NCBI RefSeq assembly: GCF_013340205.1
Contig: NZ_BJTG01000009.1
Span: forward strand, 124,001 to 188,000
Source of the DNA: Anaeromyxobacter diazotrophicus
GTDB taxonomy: Bacteria; Myxococcota; Myxococcia; Myxococcales; Anaeromyxobacteraceae
Length of the DNA stretch: 64,000 bases
Direction: 5' to 3'
A program made the translations under genes and the position numbers. The notes beneath the pieces were generated by a model, which was given only the letters and a program-made list of their open reading frames with translations, was not told where the DNA came from and did no database searches. Positions 53,301 through 59,527 of this stretch are shown piece after piece (positions within the stretch are counted from its first letter, which is position 1; each line of letters starts with the position of its first letter).

Positions 53301-55623
53301 CGGCTGGGCGCACGACCTCGAGATCTCGAACAACCGCGTCTACGGCAACGCCGGCGCCTACCACGGCGGCATCCGGGTGGGCGTGCCCTACCTCGAGCTG
53401 GAGAGCCTGCCGACCGGGCCCAGGGGGGAGGTCCTCCTCGACGGGCAGCGGATCGCCGGGTTCGGGTACGACGAGCACGTGCGGATCCACCACAACGCGA
53501 TCACCAAGAACGGCACCGTCGAGGCGCCGGCCGGCAGCGGCGGCGCGGGCGGCGGGGTGTCGATCTGCACCGGCACCGACCACTACAGCGTCGACCACAA
53601 CTTCGTCTGCGGCAACTACGGCGGCTCGGACGGCGGCGGCATCGGCCACCTCGGCTTCAGCCAGGGCGGCCTCATCGCCTACAACCAGATCCTCTTCAAC
53701 CAGAGCTTCCAGCAGACGAGCTCCACCCACGGCGGCGGCATCGCGGTGGCAGGCGAGCCCCCGGTGGCGGGCGCGGTGTCGCTTGGCACGGGGGACCTCA
53801 CCATCGACGCCAACCTCATCCGCGGCAACTTCGCCGAGGGTGGCCAGGGCGGCGGCATCCGGCTGCAGCAGGTGAACGGCGCGGACGTGAGCGCCTTCGG
53901 GCAGCCGGCGCGCTGGCACAAGGTGACGCTCTCCAACAACATGATCGTCGACAACGTCGCCGGCTGGGCGGGCGGCGGCGTCTCGCTGGCCGACGCGGTG
54001 AACGTCTCCATCGTCAACAACACGGTCGCGTCGAACGACAGCGCCGGCATCGCGGGCGTGGTGCTGGCCGGCGGGGTGGCCCTCCCCGGCGCGACCCCGG
54101 GCACGGCCGGCGCGGGCCGGCCCAGCCCCTCGGGCATCGTCTCGGAGCGCACCAGCGCGGCGCTGCTGTCGCAGTTCAGGAACGCCGGCCAGCGGACCGC
54201 CAACGCCATCTCGCGGCCGGAGCTCGTGAACGACATCGTCTGGCGGAACCGCTCGTTCTACTACTCCGGGGACGGCCGGCTCTGCGTGGGCAACAGCCTG
54301 GCCGCCACCGCGGGCGCGTGCACGACGCTGCCGGATCAGGCCACGAGCGGGCAGTGCCCGGCGGGCGCCGCGTACTGGGACCTCGGGGTCCTCGGCGACG
54401 CGAGCGCGGTCCCCGGCGCGGTCCACCTCGACCCGTCCTACTCCATCCTGACCAGCCTGGCCGGCTACGGCGGGGTGGGCAACAAGGCCTCCGACCCGCA
54501 GCTCGTGCAGCCGTACTGCAACGGCTCGCGCGCGGTCCCGGAGCTGGCGAGCGTCATCAACCCGCCCAGCCCGAAGAACCTCCAGGTGGCGGCCACCGTG
54601 GACGAGGGCAACAACTACGTCAACCTGCGGTACGGACCGCTGTACCTCGCGAACCCGGTCACCGGGGCAGCCGTCGGCGACGATCACCTCGGGGGCGCGG
54701 TGGTCTCCGCGGGCGTGGTCACCGGCTCGACCTCTCCCGCCTTCAACGCCGGCACCGCGACCGACGCGCCGGACCACGACTTCGACGGCCAGCCGCGCCC
54801 GCTCGCCGGCGCGTACGACATCGGCGCCGACGAGTTCCTCGTGCCGTCGCCCATCCTGGCGGTGAGCCCGAGCCCGCTCTCCTTCTCGGCGGTGTCGGTC
54901 AACACCACCCGCACCCTCTCGGTGACGGTCTCGAACGCGGCGGCGGCGACCGCCAACCTCGTCCTGGGGGCGCCCACGCTGACCGCCGGGACCTCCGGCA
55001 GCAGCCAGCCGGCCCGCTACAGCCTCGGCACCACCTGCCCCTCCGGCGGCGCGGGCCTCGCGCCCGGCGCCTCGTGCGCCATCGCGGTGACCTTCGCGCC
55101 CACCGCGGTCACCCTGCCCTCGACCCAGACCGCCACGCTCCGCGTGGTCGCGACCAACGCCCCCTCCACCACCGTGGCGCTCTCCGGCACGGGCGTCGTC
55201 CCCGTGTACCGCATCACGCCGGGGCCGCTCACCGGCCACGGCTTCGGCAACCAGGCGGTGGGGACCGCGAGCGCGCCCTTCCAGCTCACGGTCACGAACG
55301 GCGGCTCATTCCCGCTGGCGGGGGGCGAGCTGTGGCTGACCGGCGACCCGCTCCTGACCGGCACCTACGCCGGCCAGTTCCGGGGCGCCTTCCGGGCGGG
55401 CGACACCTGCACCGCCACCACCCACCTCGCCGCCGGCGCCTCGTGCACCTTCAGCGTGGCCTTCGCGCCCACCTCCGCGGGGGCGAAGGGGACGAGCGCG
55501 CTCAACGCCGGCGCGCGGGTGGACGTGGCGCACGCGCCCGGCGCCGTGAACGGCGGCGGCGCAGGCTCGCCGGTGTGGGGCACCGGCGTCGCCACCACCG
55601 CCCTCGCCGCCCCCGCGCGCTGA
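47362..55623 (+). CDS. Giant exported multidomain protein (inert cupredoxin, Ig-like, SdrB-like, IPT, beta-helix)
   Basis: 2753 residues, starting 17 bp after subunit 2. Signal sequence with a possible but weak lipobox (LLAAGAAC, Cys27). Residues ~45-420 are a multicopper-oxidase-like cupredoxin pair without copper ligands (TNELPVPTSLVVLGQLGGG where LHxHG is expected). Ig/cadherin-like repeats lie at ~447-633 (SGFSGADQFTYVGNG) and SdrB/carboxypeptidase-regulatory-like domains around 1092 (DTNGNGKYDPGEPGISNVPL). An IPT/TIG-like domain spans ~1707-1813, a right-handed parallel beta-helix ~1815-2243 (HNAITKNGTV, GIGHLGFSQGGLIAYNQIL), and a choice-of-anchor/ASH-like tail ~2493-2747. This is the look of a large surface scaffold. 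It probably holds or displays the oxidase, and no catalytic residues are evident. Confidence 0.85.
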   Translation: MRTHLSLRNRCSSLAVLALLLAAGAACGSKSRAARATAATARGRATPLTNVAGTPIHLTARRMTTTLRDGTPSPMWGFCETSACPASGAWAPGPTIYARAGDALQIDLTNELPVPTSLVVLGQLGGGLGSPQKMDSPAHPGQAFTTFPGNAPAPIPFVPPVQGQRVRSFGAEVPAATTSILTWSSLRPGTYLYETGTLPSLQVPMGLYGLLVVTTAPSGSGGSFTPGTAYPGVSYDDDAALLFSEIDPAQNAAVDAAAVAGTDLNRRFDDPACSAASPCYPAAVNYTPTYFLINGQPFDETAPQGSAFTVGDTAAYRSGNVLLRLANAGSRTHVPTVVGLKLALVGEDGNLAPGNPKVQDVALLTAGKTYDVVVKPPAAAGGASYAAGTYPVFDRALSLGTANHPDGGMQGFLLVNHAAAPTVTSLVDGVSVTVPVAGAPGNLPTAVTPAANPDSFNVPYGRSFSASVTANDVAITRVALGSGPSHGLLALAPDGGFTYTPSSGFSGADQFTYVGNGVPALTATVTLNVAAKLTGDANRPVAAPDSYTSSLATKLSVPRPGVLANDADPNGFPLTAGGVSGSTCDSVALAPDGSFSVTVAGTPPPPSCQFSYTATNSQQTSSAPALVTVSFGLAGGVSGLAVSVVDAASGAAIPDYRWTLQEDLTFKHDPSGTPALSTRTIGTSFHRSHMPIVATGCVGPVSCGSGQSAGGVTISDADALARQTTPDQVVLDPTKSYYLSILPGDGSPPGHAMGGGQVTLAHGAWAKLTVKLQATPLVPAQLSVYIYEDSAPTNGQNEDTESGLGGFNIILVDPAGRTGDPAGQQTYDAFNMPLSNALLGTPGCPDEQNPGTNGTGTSAAGNLVGAVYTCPNDPNAGTPAANPARYALAGHALIKNLTPARYDVIAHPGAAREGAGEVWWQTETLEGTPAQDAFVGINEPVYFQEFGPPGPHTTVGFVNPARVASYAAAHGLTGSHVVTGKVTNQHMSRPSDVTLWDSGSYDLLSSTTCRVVLNSQAGNGPAIAAAQCNPDGTFTLSGVAAGEYDLAVFDQWLDQIIQNVAVSVPAAVATVALGDLPVLSWFTQYDQNIFMDTNGNGKYDPGEPGISNVPLTVRYRNGAPSNVTLSDSNGNGILVELFPLFNWYVAEADTTRYKQTGVHVVVDGGGKPDASGPGAGLWTSTYANPDDGSTERTEQPGALSYGLQGFISQRNRVDWGRAPYAKGENGGIVGTVVYSSTRPFDDMRFNVQTIWEPLVPRVPVNLYQKRTLPDGTEALTLVDSTTTSSFDDYVNRVYGADGGQYLLGSDGKLRDPDSGAPAPAAAYPAGRQVNLQCPGQVATDPFVGYTLGAGDRQRCYDGWHAWNQVQAAPYDGRYTFPSPAYAAAHPLTAAQRAAGQTLVSLPTGTYVVEIVPPPGYQIVKEEDKNILIGDTFVAPATQQFGALASVFILPDQATLGNANPNNPGTGDPGFQSNPTTNLGVYGLSNATTFPECVGNLHRVPDFLSLYPQAQQVAPFAGMDRPLCDRKQVVLNDQMQASAYFFVFTEVPAASNNTGIILDDASSEFNAVSPDFGEKASVPFVPVSIKDFTGLEISRTYSDQWGAYNMMTPSSWLVNPPTPSGYGPNMLVTCINDPGPIADPATGQLVTDPHYNPAYSNFCYTNPYMPGQTTYLDTPVLPIAAFAAGYNPADCALPDGAPAIQRVDSSAGFGPWLPTAGGTLTITAQGDQQVPNPAYAGPFAAGGLASQTTIARHYGFGDARGTLKIGDVDLTSRVTGWTDAAITVAVPAHTPSGELAITTAAGKASVDTVTVTLEDRAPTRVSSGMAIQDAIDLANPGELILVDAGTYSELLIMWKPVRLQGVGAGAVIVNAAKYPTSKLAAWRPRINALFAIDPVTGNQLGPSQVDPLPSQEITGGVVLLEPSVLGSEEGAGITVLAKNLPASACGVTGSPGWDSNFRCAPSRIDGIAVTGGDAGGGIYVNGWAHDLEISNNRVYGNAGAYHGGIRVGVPYLELESLPTGPRGEVLLDGQRIAGFGYDEHVRIHHNAITKNGTVEAPAGSGGAGGGVSICTGTDHYSVDHNFVCGNYGGSDGGGIGHLGFSQGGLIAYNQILFNQSFQQTSSTHGGGIAVAGEPPVAGAVSLGTGDLTIDANLIRGNFAEGGQGGGIRLQQVNGADVSAFGQPARWHKVTLSNNMIVDNVAGWAGGGVSLADAVNVSIVNNTVASNDSAGIAGVVLAGGVALPGATPGTAGAGRPSPSGIVSERTSAALLSQFRNAGQRTANAISRPELVNDIVWRNRSFYYSGDGRLCVGNSLAATAGACTTLPDQATSGQCPAGAAYWDLGVLGDASAVPGAVHLDPSYSILTSLAGYGGVGNKASDPQLVQPYCNGSRAVPELASVINPPSPKNLQVAATVDEGNNYVNLRYGPLYLANPVTGAAVGDDHLGGAVVSAGVVTGSTSPAFNAGTATDAPDHDFDGQPRPLAGAYDIGADEFLVPSPILAVSPSPLSFSAVSVNTTRTLSVTVSNAAAATANLVLGAPTLTAGTSGSSQPARYSLGTTCPSGGAGLAPGASCAIAVTFAPTAVTLPSTQTATLRVVATNAPSTTVALSGTGVVPVYRITPGPLTGHGFGNQAVGTASAPFQLTVTNGGSFPLAGGELWLTGDPLLTGTYAGQFRGAFRAGDTCTATTHLAAGASCTFSVAFAPTSAGAKGTSALNAGARVDVAHAPGAVNGGGAGSPVWGTGVATTALAAPAR

Positions 55624-55631
55624 GCTCGACC

Positions 55632-56159
55632 ATGCGCGGCGTGGCGACACGAGCCCTCGGGGCGGCGCTGCGGGCGTCCCTGCTCGCAGCGGCCCTCGCC
55701 GGCGCCGCGGCGCAGGCCGGGGAACCGGCGGCGGGCGCCCCACCTGCCGGCGGGCAGGCCCGGCCGCGCCCTCCGCGGGCGACCGCCGCGGCCGAGGCGG
55801 CGAGGTGGCACGCCCGCCACGGCCACTACTTCGAGCGCAACTGGGGGGTCGACGTGGTCGGCGTCCGGCGCGTCTCGTCCGGCTACATGCTGCGGTTCAA
55901 TTACCGCGTGGTCGATCCGGGCCGGGCGGCGGCGCTGACCGACCGCAAGGTGCGGCCGTACCTCATCGACGAGGCGACGCACACCGCGCTCGCGGTCCCG
56001 GCGATGGAGAACGTCGGCGAGCTGCGCCAGGTGGCCCCCCTCGAGCCGAACCGCACCTACTTCATGATCTTCGGCAACCCGGGCGGATTGGTGCGCAAAG
56101 GCGGGCACGTCACGCTCGTGATTGGTAATTTCCGAGCGGAAGGATTGGTCGTCGATTAG
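55632..56159 (+). CDS. Exported hypothetical protein of the oxidase operon
   Basis: 175 residues. The signal peptide (LRASLLAAALAGAAAQA) is followed by a Pro/Ala linker and a ~110-residue beta-rich domain (FERNWGVDVVGVRRVSSGYM, LRFNYRVVDPGRAAALTDRK, PNRTYFMIFGNPGGLVRKGG). It is periplasmic or surface-exposed and I do not recognise the family. It starts 8 bp after the giant gene and is thus part of the operon, where a folding or anchoring role is possible. Confidence 0.75.
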   Translation: MRGVATRALGAALRASLLAAALAGAAAQAGEPAAGAPPAGGQARPRPPRATAAAEAARWHARHGHYFERNWGVDVVGVRRVSSGYMLRFNYRVVDPGRAAALTDRKVRPYLIDEATHTALAVPAMENVGELRQVAPLEPNRTYFMIFGNPGGLVRKGGHVTLVIGNFRAEGLVVD

Positions 56160-56222
56160 CAATCGATCGCAACGCCGCGCGGGCCGCCCACTCCGGGCCC
56201 GCGTATCGGGAGGAGCCTCCTC

Positions 56223-57095
56223 ATGACGAGCCGCGTCCGGCCTGCCCCACCCCACGCGCCCTTCGCCGCGGCCCTCGCGCTCGCGCTGGCGCTCGCCGGC
56301 TGCCACCGCGCCAGCCCCGCCGAGCGCGCGGCGCGCCCGATCCTGGAGAAGAACGCGGCGGCGCGCGGCGGCGCCGCGGCCTGGCGCGCGGTCGAGTCCC
56401 TGGCGATGTCGGGCAAGCTCGAGGCAGGGCGGCCGCGCGACCCGGTCAAGCTGGCGGCGAGCTACCTCCGGCAGCTCCGCCAGACCAAGGGGGAGCTGCG
56501 GCGGGCCGCGGTCCAGGCCCGGGCGGCGGAGCCGGAGCAGCCCGTGCAGCTCCCCTTCGCGATGGAGCTGAAGCGGCCGCACAAGACTCGCCTGGAGATC
56601 GCCTTCCAGGGCCAGACCGCGGTCCAGGTGTTCGACGGCAGCCAGGGCCGGAAGCTGCGGCCGTTCCTCGGGCGCCGCGAGGTGGAGCCGTTCAGCGCCG
56701 AGGAGCTGCGGCTCGCCTCGCAGCAGGCCGAGCTCGACGGGCCCCTCCTCGAGGCCGCGGCCCGCGGGCACCGGGTGGCGCTGGTCGGCGAGGAGCAGGT
56801 CGAGGGGCGCGACGCGTACCGGCTCGCCATCACCTCGGCCGAGGGGCAGGTGCGGCAGGTCTGGGTGGACGCGCAGACCTTCCTCGACGTGAAGGTCGAC
56901 GGCGCCCGCCGCCTCGACGGAAAGAGCCGGGCGGTCTCGACCTACCTCCGCGACTACCGCCCGGTGCACGGGCTCATGATCCCGCACCTCCTCGAGACCG
57001 TCGTCGAGGGCGTCGAAGGCTCGGAGAAGATCACGATCGAGCGCGTCTTCCTGAACCCAGAGCTCGACGACGCCCGCTTCACCACGCCCCAGTGA
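56223..57095 (+). CDS. LolA/LppX-like exported lipoprotein
   Basis: 290 residues with a clear lipobox (LALALAGC, Cys27). The mature part has the look of outer-membrane lipoprotein-sorting (LolA-like) beta-sheets: AMSGKLEAG, KTRLEIAFQGQTAVQVFDGS, EGRDAYRLAITSAEGQVRQVWVDAQTFLDVKVDG, RDYRPVHGLMIPHLLETVVE. It probably binds a hydrophobic ligand or helps move lipoproteins or surface proteins of this operon. The role is inferred from fold only. Confidence 0.75.
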   Translation: MTSRVRPAPPHAPFAAALALALALAGCHRASPAERAARPILEKNAAARGGAAAWRAVESLAMSGKLEAGRPRDPVKLAASYLRQLRQTKGELRRAAVQARAAEPEQPVQLPFAMELKRPHKTRLEIAFQGQTAVQVFDGSQGRKLRPFLGRREVEPFSAEELRLASQQAELDGPLLEAAARGHRVALVGEEQVEGRDAYRLAITSAEGQVRQVWVDAQTFLDVKVDGARRLDGKSRAVSTYLRDYRPVHGLMIPHLLETVVEGVEGSEKITIERVFLNPELDDARFTTPQ

Positions 57096-57160
57096 GCCCG
57101 CCGCGCGCCCCTCGCCGCCGAGGCGGGGAGCCCGTTCACCCGCAGCCCCGAGAGGTCGCC

Positions 57161-57790
57161 GTGCACCCCACCCCGAGCCCGACCCACCCCGCGCTGGCGC
57201 TGGCCCTCGCCGGCGCGCTCGCCCTCCTCCCCGGCGCCGCGCGGGCGGAGGACGCCCCCGATCCGCACGCCCACCACCACCACGCGGCGGGCGCGATGAA
57301 GCGAGCGACGCGCTCCACGGCCGAGTACGCGCTGCCCTCCGTTCCGCTGGTGCGCGACGACGGCCGGACCGTGACGCTGCCCGGCGAGCTCACCGACGGG
57401 GCCCCGGTGGTGCTCGACTTCATCTTCACCTCCTGCACCAGCATCTGCCCGGTGATGAGCCGGATCTTCGCGCAGCTCCAGGATCGGCTCGCGGGCGAGC
57501 GGGTGCACCTCGTCTCCATCTCCATCGACCCCGAGCAGGACACGCCGGAGCGGCTGGCGGAGTACGCCCGGCGGTTCCACGCCGGCCCGGGCTGGCGCCA
57601 CTACACCGGCACCGCGCAGGCGAGCCTCGCCGTGCAGCGCGCGTTCGAGGCGTACCGCGGCGACAAGATGGACCACACCCCGGTCACCTTCCTGCGCGCC
57701 GCGCCGGGCCGGCCCTGGGTGCGGATCGACGGCTTCGCCTCGGCGGACGAGCTGGCCCACGAGCTCCACGAGCTGGTCGCCACGCGGTGA
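57161..57790 (+). CDS. SCO1/SenC-type copper chaperone
   Basis: 209 residues from a GTG preceded by AGAGG (an upstream in-frame GTG overlapping the previous stop is less likely). Signal peptide ALALALAGALALLPGAARA, then a His-rich stretch (HAHHHHAA, 36-43). The thioredoxin-like core has the copper site FTSCTSICPVM (Cys92, Cys96) and His172 in DKMDHTPVTFL, all three ligands intact. Sco proteins load copper into oxidases, here most likely the multicopper oxidases encoded upstream. Confidence 0.93.
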   Translation: MHPTPSPTHPALALALAGALALLPGAARAEDAPDPHAHHHHAAGAMKRATRSTAEYALPSVPLVRDDGRTVTLPGELTDGAPVVLDFIFTSCTSICPVMSRIFAQLQDRLAGERVHLVSISIDPEQDTPERLAEYARRFHAGPGWRHYTGTAQASLAVQRAFEAYRGDKMDHTPVTFLRAAPGRPWVRIDGFASADELAHELHELVATR

Positions 57791-59403
57791 GCGCCCTCGG
57801 CCTCGCGGCGCTCCTGGCGCTCGCGCTGGCGCCGCAGGCGGCGCCGGCCGGCCCGGCGGCGGGCGCCGGCGAGCGGCTGTATCGCGAGGGGGTGCTGCCC
57901 TCGGGCCGCGCGCTGCGCGGCGAGCGCGAGGGCGGGGTGGGGGTGGAGGGCGCCGCCGCCGCCTGCGCGACCTGCCACCGCCGCAGCGGGCTGGGGAGCT
58001 GGGAGGGCCAGATCGTCATCCCGCCCATCATCGGCCGCTACCTCTTCCGCCCGGGCGCGCGGAACGTGGAGGACCCCGACCTACCGCACGTGCAGGGCTA
58101 CGTCCCGCACCGCGAGCCCTACACCGACGCCACGCTGGCGCGCGCCATCCGCGACGGCGTGGACCAGCAGGGCCGGCGGCTCAGCTACCTCATGCCGCGC
58201 TACGCGCTCGACGGGGCGACCATGGCGTCGCTCGTCGCCTACCTCAGGCGGCTCACCAGCGAGCCGGTACCGGGGGTGACGCGCGACACGCTCCACTTCG
58301 CGACCGTCGTCACGCCCGACGCCGATCCGGCGGGGCGCCAGGGCATGCTCGACGTGCTCCGGCAGTTCTTCGCCGACAAGAACGCCGGCTACCGCGGCGA
58401 GAGCCCGCCCCTGCAGTCGACCCGCGGGGTGATGTACCGGGTGACGCGCAAGTGGCAGCTCCACGTGTGGGAGCTCTCGGGCCCGCCGGACGGGTGGGAG
58501 GCGCAGCTGCGGGAGCGGCTCGCCGCGACCCCCGTCTTCGCGGTGATCTCCGGGATCGGGGGCAAGACCTGGGCCCCCGTGCACCGCTTCTGCGAGCGCG
58601 CCGCCCTCCCGTGCCTGTTGCCCAACGTCGAGCTGCCGGTCGCCGCGGAGCGGGACTTCTACCCGGTCTACTTCTCGCGCGGCGTGCTGCTGGAGGCGCG
58701 CCTCATGGCGCGGCAGGTCCGGGAGGACCGCGAGCGGCTGGACCTGCGCCGGCTGGTGCAGGTGGTGCGGCAGGGGGACGTCGGGGAGGAGGCGGCGCGG
58801 GAGCTCCAGGCGGCGCTCGCGCCGACCGGGCTGGCGTTCGCCACGCGGGTGCTCGGGGCCGGCCAGGAGCCGGGGACGCTGGCGGCGGCCCTGGCGGACG
58901 CGGGCGCGCACGACGCGGTCGCGCTGTGGCTGCGGCCCGGGGACCTGGCGGCGCTGCCCGCCGCCCCGGGCGCGGGCGCCGTCTACGCGTCCGGCCTCAT
59001 GGGCCAGCTCGAGCGCGCACCGCTCCCGGCCGCCTGGCGCGGGGCGGCGCGGCTGACCTACCCCTTCGACCTGCCCGAGCAGCGGAAGGTGCGCATGAAC
59101 TTCCCGCTCGGCTGGTTCACCGTCCGGCACATCCCGGTGGTGGCGGAGCGGGTGCAGACCGACACCTACCTCGCCTGCGTGATCCTGTCGGAGACCCTCG
59201 GCCACATGCTCGACAGCTTCGTGCGCGACTACCTGGTGGAGCGGGTGGAGGTGATGCTGAGCCACCGGCTCGTGAACGGGTACTACCCGCGGCTCGGGCT
59301 CGGGCCCGGGCAGCGCTTCGCCTCCAAGGGCGGGTACCTGGTGCGGTTCGCCCAGCCCGAGGGGACGCGCGTGGTCGCCGCGAGCGCCTGGGTCGTCCCC
59401 TGA
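57787..59403 (+). CDS. c-type cytochrome fused to a type-1 periplasmic-binding-protein fold
   Basis: 538 residues from a GTG overlapping the sco stop (GTGA), so translationally coupled. After a signal peptide, one c-type haem site CATCH (Cys60, Cys63, His64) with likely distal Met136 (SYLMPRYAL) makes a ~130-residue cytochrome domain. The remaining ~390 residues look like a type-1 amino-acid-binding protein (LHFATVVTPDADPAGRQGM, FAVISGIGGKTWAPVHRFCE, PVYFSRGVLLEARLMARQV). This is an uncommon fusion. It could accept electrons from the copper oxidase or sense its product. Last gene of the operon. Confidence 0.85.
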   Translation: MSALGLAALLALALAPQAAPAGPAAGAGERLYREGVLPSGRALRGEREGGVGVEGAAAACATCHRRSGLGSWEGQIVIPPIIGRYLFRPGARNVEDPDLPHVQGYVPHREPYTDATLARAIRDGVDQQGRRLSYLMPRYALDGATMASLVAYLRRLTSEPVPGVTRDTLHFATVVTPDADPAGRQGMLDVLRQFFADKNAGYRGESPPLQSTRGVMYRVTRKWQLHVWELSGPPDGWEAQLRERLAATPVFAVISGIGGKTWAPVHRFCERAALPCLLPNVELPVAAERDFYPVYFSRGVLLEARLMARQVREDRERLDLRRLVQVVRQGDVGEEAARELQAALAPTGLAFATRVLGAGQEPGTLAAALADAGAHDAVALWLRPGDLAALPAAPGAGAVYASGLMGQLERAPLPAAWRGAARLTYPFDLPEQRKVRMNFPLGWFTVRHIPVVAERVQTDTYLACVILSETLGHMLDSFVRDYLVERVEVMLSHRLVNGYYPRLGLGPGQRFASKGGYLVRFAQPEGTRVVAASAWVVP

Positions 59404-59527
59404 AGAGGACGGAGCCCCGCGCCCTGGCCTCGCTGGCCGCGCGGCGCCCGCCGCCCGTCCGAAACATCGCCCCTCGCGCTTCCCCAGGAAGGTAGGATGC
59501 TGGGCTCGAGCCGCGGACGGAGCTCAG

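Noticed and set aside
47221-55239. A 2672-residue open frame on the minus strand opposite the giant gene
   Set aside because: It is the antisense shadow of a very GC-rich gene, with Arg/Gly/Ala/His-biased composition and no domain features. The plus-strand protein has clear domains and operon spacing.
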